DNA of 64,000 nt from Lichenicoccus sp965277665 (lineage in GTDB: Bacteria > Pseudomonadota > Alphaproteobacteria > Acetobacterales > Acetobacteraceae), in contig NZ_OZ255835.1 in NCBI RefSeq assembly GCF_965277665.1, positions 2,852,001 through 2,916,000 of the forward strand, written 5' to 3'. Positions 25,712 through 34,820 of this stretch are shown here, one piece after another. The translations under genes and the position numbers were made by a program. The notes under the pieces were generated by a model, which was given only the letters and a program-made list of their open reading frames with translations, was not told where the DNA came from and did not search any database. Position 1 is the first letter of the stretch; each line of letters starts with the position of its first letter.

Positions 25712-27325
25712 TCAGCTGGGCTTCCATGCGTGACAGTCGAACCACGTCCGTGACATCTGTGGTCGCGCCTCGACCCAGGCCGCCTTGAACCCGTCGAGGT
25801 CCGACCAGTGGCCATCGCCAAAGATGTCGAGGCCGAACGGTCCGGTTCCGTGCCTGAAGTCAGCAGACTCGATCGCCAGCCCTTCAAGTTGCCTGGATGC
25901 AAGTTGAAAGCCGCCTGCCGGATTTTGGTCCACGAGCCGGAACCGGCGGTAGCCGGCCTCATGGAGCATCTCCACCGGCCGGATTTGGTGGCACTCCACC
26001 GAAATGAACTCGGGCATACCGCCGCACTCAAGCAAGCCCTTCAGGAAGGGCGCCTCATTACCCTCGATGTCGATCTTCAGATATCTCGGGACGCCCGCCT
26101 GAGCCAACAAGGTGCGCCAGTCGATGGTCGTCACGACGTGACGGATATAGTCGTCGGCAACCTCGCCGCGTTTGGCGATTCCGGAGACTCCCTGATGCAC
26201 CTGATGAACAAAGATCTCGATGGTCGCGCCGAACTTGTCGCTCGCGGCGAAATTGAGCAACATCAACGCTCCGGACGCAATATTATCCGCGAAGCGGTGG
26301 CATAGCGCCTGGAATTGCCCGGGGTCGGCCTCGACCGCGATAACTCGGAAACCCTTCGCGAGATAGTAAGCAGTGTCGTTTCCTTCAGACACGCCGAGAT
26401 CAACGACCAGGCCCTGATAGCAGTCGTCCGCCATTGCCTTCCGCTCCCTGTGATAAGCCTGCGTCGCCTGGACCGCTGCCGGAATTTGCACGACAGCCTT
26501 TGCAACGGCGCCGGCTATGAGGGCCATCCGGGTGTGCAACGCCGGCAAGAACCGCAATGGTGTCCGGTCCTCGATCTCGTTGACATCGTAGCCGCGCCAC
26601 AGCTCGGAACGTTTCGGAAGGTCCGGCCGCTTGCGCAACCTTTCAAGGAAGTGTTCCATGCTGCGGCACTGGAAATGCATCAGCTTCGCGACACTCCAAT
26701 CCGGTATGGAGCTCAGGATACCGCGCTGATTGCCCCATCGAAATTGATTGTGGCTTGCATCAAGATACCGACTCAGGTCGATGTCGAAGGCGTGCATGTT
26801 TAGCCACTTCGGGCCAACTTTCTCTGGTCGCACGAAACTTTTGACATGCCGATTGATCGGCTGTTGCGGGTCGCCATGCCAGGTAAAGGCTTCGATCGGC
26901 AGAAGCTTCGGCTTCAGCGCGTGATTGCTGCTACCATAGTTACACCAGTTGACGACAATGCCGTCAGCATCATCGAACCGATCAAGAAATCCTCGCAGAT
27001 CGACGCCGTCCGCAAACAAAATATATTCGTCTGCGTCAAAAAAGGCAATCCACTCGAACTCGCCACCATATTGCTGCAGCGCCATGCGATACGACATCTG
27101 CTGCCGCAGGTCGAAGAAGATATCCCTGGAGCCAAGGGTACGGAACAGCCTGATATCCTGCACTCTGGCCGCGCGCTCGAGGATGTCCCAGGTCCCATCG
27201 GTAGAGTCGTCATCGAAGACAATGCAGCTGTCGAAGCCTTGGATTTGATACCAGGCGAGCCAGCACGCGATATCGTCAGCCTCGTCCTTTACGACGAGGA
27301 CAACCGCGCACTTTTTTCTGGTCAT
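25712..27325 (-). CDS. Two-domain glycosyltransferase (GT2-like) / FkbM methyltransferase fusion
   Basis: 537 residues. Domain 1 (about 1-290) is a Glyco_tranf_2_4/GT92-like transferase: VLVVKDEADDIACWLAWY, FDDDSTDGTW at 38-47 and the metal motif DADE at 97-100. Domain 2 (about 300-520) is an FkbM SAM methyltransferase: VVDLGVSEGNDTAYYLAKG, YLKIDIEGNEAPFLKGL and FISVECHQ. It would glycosylate and O-methylate a surface polysaccharide or glycan (inference). The gene is visibly richer in A and T than its neighbours and stands alone, which suggests transfer. Confidence 0.85.
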   Translation of the reverse strand: MTRKKCAVVLVVKDEADDIACWLAWYQIQGFDSCIVFDDDSTDGTWDILERAARVQDIRLFRTLGSRDIFFDLRQQMSYRMALQQYGGEFEWIAFFDADEYILFADGVDLRGFLDRFDDADGIVVNWCNYGSSNHALKPKLLPIEAFTWHGDPQQPINRHVKSFVRPEKVGPKWLNMHAFDIDLSRYLDASHNQFRWGNQRGILSSIPDWSVAKLMHFQCRSMEHFLERLRKRPDLPKRSELWRGYDVNEIEDRTPLRFLPALHTRMALIAGAVAKAVVQIPAAVQATQAYHRERKAMADDCYQGLVVDLGVSEGNDTAYYLAKGFRVIAVEADPGQFQALCHRFADNIASGALMLLNFAASDKFGATIEIFVHQVHQGVSGIAKRGEVADDYIRHVVTTIDWRTLLAQAGVPRYLKIDIEGNEAPFLKGLLECGGMPEFISVECHQIRPVEMLHEAGYRRFRLVDQNPAGGFQLASRQLEGLAIESADFRHGTGPFGLDIFGDGHWSDLDGFKAAWVEARPQMSRTWFDCHAWKPS

Positions 27326-27674
27326 GCGGTCGGTGCGGGATGGCCTGACGCACGACCGTCCTCAGGCAGTGCCGAGCGGGGAGCGCTGACGCGGCGAATG
27401 ACCGAGCTTGCGGACCGATCGCTGCCGGCAAACCCGGCAAGTGCTCTCACCCTCGGCGCGACGACTGGCTCCTGCTTTCGCTGTGTCATCGAAATCAGCG
27501 TGCCACCGAGGAGGATCAGGCGTCAACGTCATACCAGTAAACATCGGTATATCTTGCCGGACAATGACTGTCGCTCTTGTCCTCAAGTCTGGCGTCCTGG
27601 AAACGACAGAACCGCTCACGAACGAGTTCGGTAAGAGGCAAGAAAACCGCCGATCGGTTTGGGCCAGGTTCATT
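27326..27674. other. Intergenic stretch without a gene
   Basis: 349 bp upstream of the glycosyltransferase-FkbM gene and downstream of the short-chain dehydrogenase. Mixed composition, with an AT-richer centre around 27530-27640. I see no gene, hairpin terminator or recognisable promoter; it probably includes the promoter of the fusion gene. Confidence 0.5.
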
Positions 27675-28421
27675 TCAAGGGGGCACTTGCGCACCGTCCC
27701 ACGCGAGCACCTGCCCGCTCTGCGCCGGCAGCGCCGCGTCGCACACCGCCAGCAGGCTCGTCGCACAGAACTCCGGCGTGAACAGGCGCCCGGCCGGCAC
27801 ACCCGCCTGGAACGGCAAGCTCAGGCCGGTATCCACGGTGCCCGGATGCAGCCCGAGGCAGATCGCCTCCAGTCGCGAGCGCGCCAGTTCGATGGCCAGG
27901 TTGCGCAGGATCATGTTCAGCCCGGCCTTGGACGCGCGGTAGGCGTGCCAGCCGCCCAGACGGTTGTCGCCGATGCTGCCGACGCGCGCCGACAGCGCCG
28001 CGAACACGCTGCGGCCGGCTCTGGGCAGCAGCGGCAGCATGTGCTTGGCGACCAGGGCGGGCCCTACCGCATTCACCCGCCAGGCCAGGGTCAGCGCCTC
28101 TGCATCGAGCGCCCGCCAGCTCCGCTCCGGCTGGCCGAGGCCCTCGCCATGCAGCAGGCCGGTTGCCACCAGGATCAGGGTCGGCGGCAGCCCGGCCTCG
28201 GCAACCGGCCCCTGCACCGCCTGCATTATGCTGGCCTCGTCCAGCAGGTCGATCCGGCCATGCACCAGGCGGACAGCCGATTCCCGGCTCTCCGGCGCAA
28301 AACCCGCGCGTGACAGCGCTACGACCACCTCGAAATCCGGCCGCCGCAGCAGGGCCCGGACCAGCGCCCCGCCGATACCGCCCGAGGCGCCGATGACGAC
28401 CGCGCAACCGGCCTGCGCCAC
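27675..28421 (-). CDS. Short-chain dehydrogenase/reductase, CsgA/C-factor-like
   Basis: 248 residues with the Rossmann start VVIGASGGIGGALVRAL (8-24), VNAVGP in place of the usual NAG-type strand, the active tyrosine-lysine in YRASKAGLN and LHPGTVDTGLSLPF. Closest in style to C-factor-like SDRs of unknown substrate. The GTG start comes 5 bases after the stop of the upstream small gene, so they form an operon. Confidence 0.86.
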   Translation of the reverse strand: MAQAGCAVVIGASGGIGGALVRALLRRPDFEVVVALSRAGFAPESRESAVRLVHGRIDLLDEASIMQAVQGPVAEAGLPPTLILVATGLLHGEGLGQPERSWRALDAEALTLAWRVNAVGPALVAKHMLPLLPRAGRSVFAALSARVGSIGDNRLGGWHAYRASKAGLNMILRNLAIELARSRLEAICLGLHPGTVDTGLSLPFQAGVPAGRLFTPEFCATSLLAVCDAALPAQSGQVLAWDGAQVPP

Positions 28422-28425
28422 GCGG

Positions 28426-28668
28426 TCAGGCCTCTTCCGGCACCCGCCCCACCTCGCCCAGATATTCCGGATCGCCGAACTCGTCCGCCTCGGCGTCGTG
28501 CCAGACCCGCACCACGCGGGCGCCGACGATCGAGCCGCCGTTCATCGCCTTTTCCGCGCGCAGCAGGCCTTCCTCGCTGCTCCGGCAGACGATCGGCACC
28601 CCGGCCTGCAACGCGCCGCGCTTTCCCGCAAGGTAGGGCTGATAGATGATCTGTGGCGTGGCCGGCAT
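28426..28668 (-). CDS. Small conserved hypothetical protein
   Basis: 80 residues, MPATPQIIYQPYLAGKRG at the start, then EEGLLRAEKAMNGGSIVGAR and an acidic tail. It looks like a compact soluble protein of unknown function seen beside many genes in alphaproteobacteria. Coupled to the SDR downstream. AGG precedes the ATG. Confidence 0.65.
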   Translation of the reverse strand: MPATPQIIYQPYLAGKRGALQAGVPIVCRSSEEGLLRAEKAMNGGSIVGARVVRVWHDAEADEFGDPEYLGEVGRVPEEA

Positions 28669-28810
28669 GCGCCTGGGGTTCCTGTTCCGGTTGGCCGCGG
28701 GGGCGACTATAGCGCCGCGAGCGGTCCCGAGACAGACGCCGCCTCGCCAGGCATGCTCCTATCCCAACTTGCGGCCGCATCGGGTGGCCGCATGGCATCA
28801 AGGGGCGCAC

Positions 28811-30172
28811 ATGGGCCAGTTCCTCGCCATGGAAGGCACCAGTGCCGCCACCGTCACCGAACCGGTGCCTCCGGCGCAGAAGACGATGCGCCTCGACCGG
28901 GTGTTCTGGAGCCACTTCTCGCCCAATCTCGGCCCGGGCGGCTGGGTGGTCGGCGTGCTGCTGGTGCATCTCGGGCTCGGCCTGCGCAGCGGCCTGCTCG
29001 CCATCCTGCTCGGCAACCTGATCGGCGCGCTGCCGGTGGCGTTCGCCGCCGCGATCGGACCGGTGACCGGCCTGCCGCAGATGGAAGCCTCGCGACGGGT
29101 GCTCGGCAAGCTGGGCATCCGCCTGCCGTCATTCCTGAACTGGATCTACTGCATCGGCTGGGACGCGGTGAACAACGTGCCGGCGGCCGCCGCCCTGGTG
29201 GCACTGCTGGCGCTCTCGGGCGTGGCCGCCCCGTTCTGGCTGGCGCTGGCGATGCTGGCCGGCCTGCAGATGCTGGCCAGCATCTACGGCCACGACATGG
29301 TGCAGGCGCTGCAGAAATATCTCGGCGGCGTGCTGCTGGTGACGTTTGCGATCATCGGCGGCCTGGACTTCCGCCACGCCGGCTCGGCGCTGGTGGCGCA
29401 TCCGGTCGACGCGCCCGCCACCCTCACCTTGCCGACCTTCCTGCTCGCGGTGGCGATCCTGGCCAGCTTCAACCTGTCCTGGGCGACGTACTCGTCGGAC
29501 TATACCCGCTACCTGCCGGCCGCGACCGATCCGAAGCGCGTGGTGCGGCTGTCGCTCGCCGGCCTGCTGCTGTCGGCGATCCCGTTCCAGCTGCTCGGCC
29601 TGGTCACCGCCGGCAGCGTCGGCGAGGCCTCGCCCACCGCGGTCATCGCCAGCCTGCAGCATGCGGCGGGCGGCCTCGGGCCGGTGGTGCTGGCGGCGAT
29701 CGCGCTCTCCTCGATCAGCGGCAACTCGTTCAACGACAACACCGCGAGCTACAGCCTGATCTCGGCGGGCATCCATGTGCCGCGGGTATGGGCGGCGGTC
29801 GCCACCGCCACGCTGGGCTACCTGCTCGCCGTGTTCGGCGCCGGGCGCTATGCCGAGCTCTACACCAACTACCTGGTCGTCACGCTGTACTGGATCGCGC
29901 CGTTCATCGGCATCGTGCTCGCCGACTGGTATTTGGTCGGCAGCCGGCCACGCAGAGTGCCACCCGGCTGGACCCCGGCCGCCACCATCTTCGTGGTGAC
30001 GGCGGTGGTCACCATCGCGCTGTTCTCGGTGAGCGATCCCTATACCGGCCCGGTGGCACGCTGGCTCGGAGGCGCCGATATCGGCTACTATGTCGGTTTC
30101 GTGACGGCCGCGGCTGCGTACGTGCTAAGTGCAGGACGACGCGATGCGGGATTGCATTGGCATGAGACGTGA
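28811..30172 (+). CDS. NCS1-family cytosine/purine permease
   Basis: 453 residues, about 12 membrane segments. NCS1 marks: FWSHFSPNLGPGGWVVGVLL at the N-terminus, NWIYCIGWDAVNNVPAA, ATYSSDYTRYLP in segment 6 and ALSSISGNSFNDNTASYSL. It would import a nucleobase or related compound (cytosine, allantoin, hydantoin) with H+ or Na+; the substrate is not determined. AAGGGG precedes the ATG at 28811; an in-frame ATG at 28646 is too far upstream to be likely. Confidence 0.88.
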   Translation: MGQFLAMEGTSAATVTEPVPPAQKTMRLDRVFWSHFSPNLGPGGWVVGVLLVHLGLGLRSGLLAILLGNLIGALPVAFAAAIGPVTGLPQMEASRRVLGKLGIRLPSFLNWIYCIGWDAVNNVPAAAALVALLALSGVAAPFWLALAMLAGLQMLASIYGHDMVQALQKYLGGVLLVTFAIIGGLDFRHAGSALVAHPVDAPATLTLPTFLLAVAILASFNLSWATYSSDYTRYLPAATDPKRVVRLSLAGLLLSAIPFQLLGLVTAGSVGEASPTAVIASLQHAAGGLGPVVLAAIALSSISGNSFNDNTASYSLISAGIHVPRVWAAVATATLGYLLAVFGAGRYAELYTNYLVVTLYWIAPFIGIVLADWYLVGSRPRRVPPGWTPAATIFVVTAVVTIALFSVSDPYTGPVARWLGGADIGYYVGFVTAAAAYVLSAGRRDAGLHWHET

Positions 30173-30208
30173 ATATGAGGTCTTGATCGTCAGATGAGGT
30201 GAAGCAGG

Positions 30209-31543
30209 GTGCCGATGCCGTCCGCGCTTGCAAAGCTCGTCGATCCGCACGTGTGTCCGGTGTGCAAGCTGCTGGTCTTCGGGCTCGCCTATCCGATGCT
30301 GCCGATCGACCTCATCCCGGACCGCCTGCCCTATATCGGGCATGTCGACAATTACGGCTTGCCGGTCGTGGGCGCCATCGCCGCCTTGATCCTGATGCTC
30401 GACATCCTGGGGCGGACAGCGGTTTTCGGCCGCCTGACGCAGGGCGGCATCCGGGCCGTGCTGCCGATCGGCCGGCTGGTCGCAGCCGCCACCCCGGGGC
30501 AGTTCATCCTGCGTCTGATCCTGGGCCGCTGGCCTGACAAGCAGGAGCAGCAGGCGTTTCTGCGCGGGCTGGCGGCCACGTCGCATTCGCTGCCACCGCT
30601 GCTGCGGGCCATCGCCTACGTGCCGGCGGCGGCGCCGCTGCTCAGCCGCGGCATGCTGCTCAGCGCAGCAGGCGAGCAGGCCGGCGATCGCGCACCTGGC
30701 GGCTCGCCGCTCAGCGATGCGCAGATGCGCGGCAACCTGCTGACCATCTGGCGCGGACCGAAGGTGCGGTTCCTGCACTTCGAGAAGACCGCCGGTTCGT
30801 CGCTGGTCGTGGCCTTGCAGTCGCAATTCCACCCGCTGCAGATCCATTCCGCAACCGCGCTGAAGACGATCGCCGCGCTGGAACCGGACCGGCTGTCCTG
30901 CCTGGTTGCCGCCCACCGGCGCGCCGACCTGGCCTGGGGGCACTATGACCTGCCGTCCCTGCTCTGCCTCGACGGCGATGATCCGTGCTTTCGCCTGTGC
31001 CTGCTGCGCGATCCGCGGCAGCGCATCCTGTCGCTGTACTATTTCTGGAAGGGCAACCTCGATGAGCCGGGGCGCCATGTCCGTCTGGCCCGCGAGAACG
31101 ACCTGCTCGCCTTCCTGCGTCTGCGCGAGCCGGCGATACGCAACGAGATCGACAACCTCTATGTCCGTCGCCTGACCGGACTCTACGCGACGGATGCCGC
31201 GGACCCGCTGGATGCCGGCCCGGATCAGGCGCTGCAGGCGGCCCGGCAGGCCATCGGCACGCTCGATTTCGTCGGGCTGTCGGAACGGCTCGGCGACAGC
31301 CTGGCCGTGCTCGGTGCGGTGCTCGGCTTCACGCCGCCGCGCCGGACTCCGAAGGTGAACGTCCAGGCCGACCTCGAACGCCATGCGCTCAAGCCGGTCA
31401 GGGCCATCGCACGCGAGACGATCACCCCCGAGATCGACGCCGAGCTGGCCTCGCTGACCCGCCTCGACATAGTGCTGTATCGCAGCGCCGAGCGGCGCCT
31501 GGACCAGCTCATGCAGACGGACTGCCCGATCCGGGCCGCCTAG
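30209..31543 (+). CDS. DUF1232-sulfotransferase fusion protein
   Basis: 444 residues starting GTG (MPMPSALAK). Residues about 22-62 match the DUF1232 membrane domain (YPMLPIDLIPDRLPYIGH). A helical linker with small hydrophobic pieces (about 63-150) follows. Residues about 185-440 form a Sulfotransfer_2-like domain: FLHFEKTAGSSL at 188-199 is the 5'-phosphosulfate loop for PAPS, and LRDPRQRILSLYYFW at 266-280 is the 3'-phosphate motif. It would sulfate a membrane-proximal substrate such as a lipid or glycan (inference). I do not recall this fusion being described. Confidence 0.8.
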   Translation: MPMPSALAKLVDPHVCPVCKLLVFGLAYPMLPIDLIPDRLPYIGHVDNYGLPVVGAIAALILMLDILGRTAVFGRLTQGGIRAVLPIGRLVAAATPGQFILRLILGRWPDKQEQQAFLRGLAATSHSLPPLLRAIAYVPAAAPLLSRGMLLSAAGEQAGDRAPGGSPLSDAQMRGNLLTIWRGPKVRFLHFEKTAGSSLVVALQSQFHPLQIHSATALKTIAALEPDRLSCLVAAHRRADLAWGHYDLPSLLCLDGDDPCFRLCLLRDPRQRILSLYYFWKGNLDEPGRHVRLARENDLLAFLRLREPAIRNEIDNLYVRRLTGLYATDAADPLDAGPDQALQAARQAIGTLDFVGLSERLGDSLAVLGAVLGFTPPRRTPKVNVQADLERHALKPVRAIARETITPEIDAELASLTRLDIVLYRSAERRLDQLMQTDCPIRAA

Positions 31544-31555
31544 AACTCTTCTCGC

Positions 31556-31807
31556 TCAGTGCAGGCCGGGGCCGGCGACGCCCGGATTGGCCAGGTTGCC
31601 CGACCCGATCGCTGAGTTCTGCCCGGCCGGCCCGAGACCCGCGGCGCCGACGCTGGTCGGTCCAGGCTGCATCGCCGGCAGCGCCGCGTTCTGTCCGGGC
31701 CCTTCCGGCGGGGCGGATGCGTTGCAGGCGGCAAGCGACAGCAGGCCAAGGCCGCAGGTGGCGGCTGCGAGCAGGCGCCTGAACGAAAGCTCGCGGGTCG
31801 ACGGCAT
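31556..31807 (-). CDS. Small lipoprotein, Gly/Pro/Ala-rich
   Basis: 83 residues with a signal sequence (RRLLAAATCGLGLLSLAAC) ending in a lipobox at LLSLAAC. The mature part is short and repetitive in G, P, A and N. AGGA lies 9 bases before the ATG. It follows the POT transporter gene on the same strand, 86 bp away. Function not recognised. Confidence 0.68.
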   Translation of the reverse strand: MPSTRELSFRRLLAAATCGLGLLSLAACNASAPPEGPGQNAALPAMQPGPTSVGAAGLGPAGQNSAIGSGNLANPGVAGPGLH

Positions 31808-31893
31808 CGGCGGGATCCTCGGAAGGTGGTGCCCGTCAACGGGCCCGGTGGCCTCTGGTTTGTCCGCCTCCTGTCTGCCAGCCTCCTGGGTGG

Positions 31894-33423
31894 TCAGGCG
31901 GACGCGAGGCTGTGCGCCCGGTCCAGGCGGCGGCTCACCGGCAGCAGCAGGCCGAACAAGGCGGTGCCGGCGCAGGCGGCCAGGAACAGGTGGAAGAACA
32001 GGGTCGTGTAGATCGGCAGGCTCTGCGCCGGCCCGGCCGCACCACCGCCGGCACCGCCCAGGTCGGGGACTGCCGCGAGGTTGGCCACCGCGCTGCCGAG
32101 ATACATCGCAACGCCGGTCGAGACGAAGTAGGCCCCCATCATGAAGGCGCTCATGCGCCCCGGCACGTAGCGCGCGACCACCGCGAGCCCGAGACCACTG
32201 ACCAGCAGTTCGCCCAGCGAAAGCAGCAGGTAGCCCCAAACCATCACCCAGGGCGACACCAGCGGGGTCGTGGCGGTGCTGCAGGCCAGCCACCAGACCA
32301 GGAACCCGCCGGCGACGCAGGCAAAGCCGAGCAGGAACTTGGTGGCGAGGGACACGTCGCGGCCGGCCGCGCCGAGCCGGTTGTAGAGCCAGGCGAGCGG
32401 CGGGCTCGCGAGCATGATCCAGATCGGGTTGAGCGCCTGGAACTGCCCGGCCGACCAGTGGAACAGCGCAACACCCCCCAGGGTGAATTCGAGCTGTACG
32501 TTGCGCAGCGCGAACAGCGTCAGCGACGTGGACATCTGCTGGTAGAACACGAAGAACACCATCACCTGCAGGGTCAGCAGGTACATCATCAGCAGGCCGG
32601 GACGCTCGTGTGCGGCGCTGTTGCGGTAGGTCCAGGTCCAGATCGCGGCCACAGCCGCACCAGCCAGCCACACGCAGGCCCGCGCTATGGCCGCATGCTG
32701 CAGCACGAGGCCCACCAGCACGATCGCCGCCAGCGCGCCGGCGATGACGGCGGCGAGCAGCCCGGGGCGCAGCGGCCGGCTGTCCGGCATCGAGCCGACA
32801 TGGTCGACGCGCCGGTGCATGATGGCATAGTTCACCAGCCCGACGACGAGGCCGGCACAGCACATGCCGAAGGCGACATGCCAGCCGAACCGGTCCTTGA
32901 GCCAAGGGCACAGCAGGATCGAGACGGTCGAGCCGACATTGACCGCCATGTAGTAGATGGTGAAGGCGCCATCGAGCCGGCTGTCGTCGCCCTCGTAGAT
33001 GCGCCGCACCATGTTGGCGGCATTCGACTTGAACAGGCCGTTGCCGACGCTGATCGTGCCCATCGCGGCATACAGCAGCGCCGTGCCGGCCACGGGCAGC
33101 GACATCAGCAGGTAGCCGACGGCGAGCGTGATCGCGCCCAGCAGCATGGTGCGGCGCGAGCCCAGCACCTTGTCGCCGATCCAGCCGCCGACCGCGGGTG
33201 CTGCATAGGTGAGGGCCGCGAACGCGCCCCAGAGCAGGTTGGAGCGGGCATCGGAAAAGCCGAGCTGCTGCACCATGAACAGCAGCAGGATCGCCTGCAT
33301 GCCGTAATAGCCGAACCGCTCCCACAGCTCGATCAGCAGGACGACGGTGAAGGACTGGGTGCGGGTGACGCCGGACGCAAGTGCGGGCGGCGCGGATGAC
33401 AGTGCGGGGGCCGGGGCGTGCAT
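31894..33423 (-). CDS. POT/PTR proton-dependent oligopeptide transporter
   Basis: 509 residues with the proton-coupling motif ExxERFxYY (ELWERFGYY, residues 32-40) and YAAPAVGGWIGDKVLGSRR. GNGLFKSNAANMV, DGAFTIYYMAVNVGS and FHWSAGQFQALNPIWIML are further family blocks; 12-14 helices. Imports di- and tripeptides with protons. The N-terminus is Pro/Ala-rich and the start is the first ATG. Confidence 0.92.
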   Translation of the reverse strand: MHAPAPALSSAPPALASGVTRTQSFTVVLLIELWERFGYYGMQAILLLFMVQQLGFSDARSNLLWGAFAALTYAAPAVGGWIGDKVLGSRRTMLLGAITLAVGYLLMSLPVAGTALLYAAMGTISVGNGLFKSNAANMVRRIYEGDDSRLDGAFTIYYMAVNVGSTVSILLCPWLKDRFGWHVAFGMCCAGLVVGLVNYAIMHRRVDHVGSMPDSRPLRPGLLAAVIAGALAAIVLVGLVLQHAAIARACVWLAGAAVAAIWTWTYRNSAAHERPGLLMMYLLTLQVMVFFVFYQQMSTSLTLFALRNVQLEFTLGGVALFHWSAGQFQALNPIWIMLASPPLAWLYNRLGAAGRDVSLATKFLLGFACVAGGFLVWWLACSTATTPLVSPWVMVWGYLLLSLGELLVSGLGLAVVARYVPGRMSAFMMGAYFVSTGVAMYLGSAVANLAAVPDLGGAGGGAAGPAQSLPIYTTLFFHLFLAACAGTALFGLLLPVSRRLDRAHSLASA

Positions 33424-33499
33424 GATCGGGTCCGGTCAGGTTTGGCGATCACTCGCCCGGATGACGCGTCTTTGCAACCGGCGCGCCGCGGCCCGGTAT

Positions 33500-34417
33500 T
33501 CAGGATGGGGGCTGCCCCATGTCCATCCCCGGGGTGAGCCCGCTCAACCAGCTCGCGGCCACCACGGCAAGCAATCCGAGACCGGTCTGCACCAGGATGC
33601 TGGAAACGAGACGATGGCGCCCCGTTTCGGCGGCAGCGGAACGCAAGGCGGGCGCCAGCCGGTAGCGGTTCAGCAGCGCAAGGCCCGTCAGCAACAGCAA
33701 CAGCCCCGTCTTGACGAGCACCACCCAGCCATAGGGCCTGCCGAACAACGCCGGCAGGCCGCCGACCAGCACCCATCCCTGCACCAGCGCGGAGCCGGCC
33801 AGTGCGGCGACGCAGACCCGCCCCATGGGCGAGAAGCAGCGCGCCGCCATCGCACCGGTCGCGGCCGGCGCGAACCGGACCACCAGCAGCAACGGCAGCA
33901 GGCCGCCGATCCAGGCGCCGGCCGCCAGCAGGTGCAGCACGTCGGCGGCGCACAGCAGGCTGAAGCCGCCATCCATCGCCATCGCGTGACCATGGCCGGC
34001 CTGCAACGCGACATTGCCCAGCGCCGCGACCAGGCCGGCCCGGCCTTCGAGCAATCCCGCACGGAGCAGGCAGGCGGTCGCCCCGAGCAGGGCGAGTTGC
34101 AGCAGCGCGAGGTGGCCGAAGGAGGTGCTGCCCAGGACCGGCGGCAGCGCCGCGAGCGCCTGCGGCGCGCCCGTCGTGCCGGCGATCTCGGCCGCCTGGA
34201 GGACCGTCCAGGTCAGCAGCGCGGCCACGGCCACGCTGAGGCTGCACCAGGTCAGGCGGCGCAGCATCCGGCGCATGCGGGCGCCCTCTACCGGCGGCGC
34301 CCGCGCCAGCGCCGGCGCGGCCACCAGCACACCGAAGGCCAGGGTTCCCCCGAGCGACAGCAGGCTGGCCACGAACACCGCCCTGGCCAGGACGAGTGTC
34401 ACACCCCCGTCAGGCAT
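33500..34417 (-). CDS. copD: Copper resistance / copper uptake protein CopD
   Basis: About 305 residues and eight predicted membrane helices. The CopD core has WTVLQAAEIAGT, AGHGHAMAMDGG (possible metal histidines), ADVLHLLAAGAWIGGLLPLL and FSPMGRVCVAALAGSALVQGW. It moves copper between periplasm and cytosol together with CopC. The ATG lies two bases past the copC stop, with AAGG upstream. Confidence 0.88.
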   Translation of the reverse strand: MPDGGVTLVLARAVFVASLLSLGGTLAFGVLVAAPALARAPPVEGARMRRMLRRLTWCSLSVAVAALLTWTVLQAAEIAGTTGAPQALAALPPVLGSTSFGHLALLQLALLGATACLLRAGLLEGRAGLVAALGNVALQAGHGHAMAMDGGFSLLCAADVLHLLAAGAWIGGLLPLLLVVRFAPAATGAMAARCFSPMGRVCVAALAGSALVQGWVLVGGLPALFGRPYGWVVLVKTGLLLLLTGLALLNRYRLAPALRSAAAETGRHRLVSSILVQTGLGLLAVVAASWLSGLTPGMDMGQPPS

Positions 34418-34418
34418 C

Positions 34419-34820
34419 CTACCTTGCAACGGTGAAGGTGAAGCCGCCCTGGGTCTTGTGCGTGTCGGTCGCGGTCACGTGCCAGCTGACCCGGTAGCGG
34501 CCGGCGGCCAATGGCCGCACCGCAACCCCGAGCCGCCGATCGGAGCCTGCGAGATGCACCGCACCGGCGGTGACGCTCGCACCGCCGGCGTCGGTGACCG
34601 CGATCGTGCTGAAGGCCGGCTCGACGCCCTCGGTGAAATCGATCACCACCTCCCTGGGGGCGGCTCCGGTGCTGCCGACCGCGGGGCTAGCTCGTTGCAG
34701 GAAGGCGTGCGCGCGGGCGACGCCGGCATGGCAGGCAAGGCCCGCAACAGCGAGCGCCGGCATGAGCTTCGCCAGTCGGAGCTTAGGATCCAGTCGGCGC
34801 TTCGGGCATGGTGCGGTCAT
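34419..34820 (-). CDS. copC: Periplasmic copper-binding protein CopC
   Basis: 133 residues. Signal peptide to about residue 37 (cleavage after VARA), leaving H38 as the mature N-terminus, the usual first copper ligand. The Ig-like CopC fold shows HAFLQRASPAVGS, IDFTEGVEPAFS and WHVTATDTHKTQGGF with the second histidine set. Binds Cu(II) in the periplasm. Its ATG overlaps the stop of the gene upstream (ATGA). Confidence 0.9.
   Translation of the reverse strand: MTAPCPKRRLDPKLRLAKLMPALAVAGLACHAGVARAHAFLQRASPAVGSTGAAPREVVIDFTEGVEPAFSTIAVTDAGGASVTAGAVHLAGSDRRLGVAVRPLAAGRYRVSWHVTATDTHKTQGGFTFTVAR

Noticed and set aside
27408..28313. Plus-strand open frame opposite the short-chain dehydrogenase
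   Set aside because: The dehydrogenase on the minus strand has Rossmann and YxxxK motifs; the antisense frame has none.
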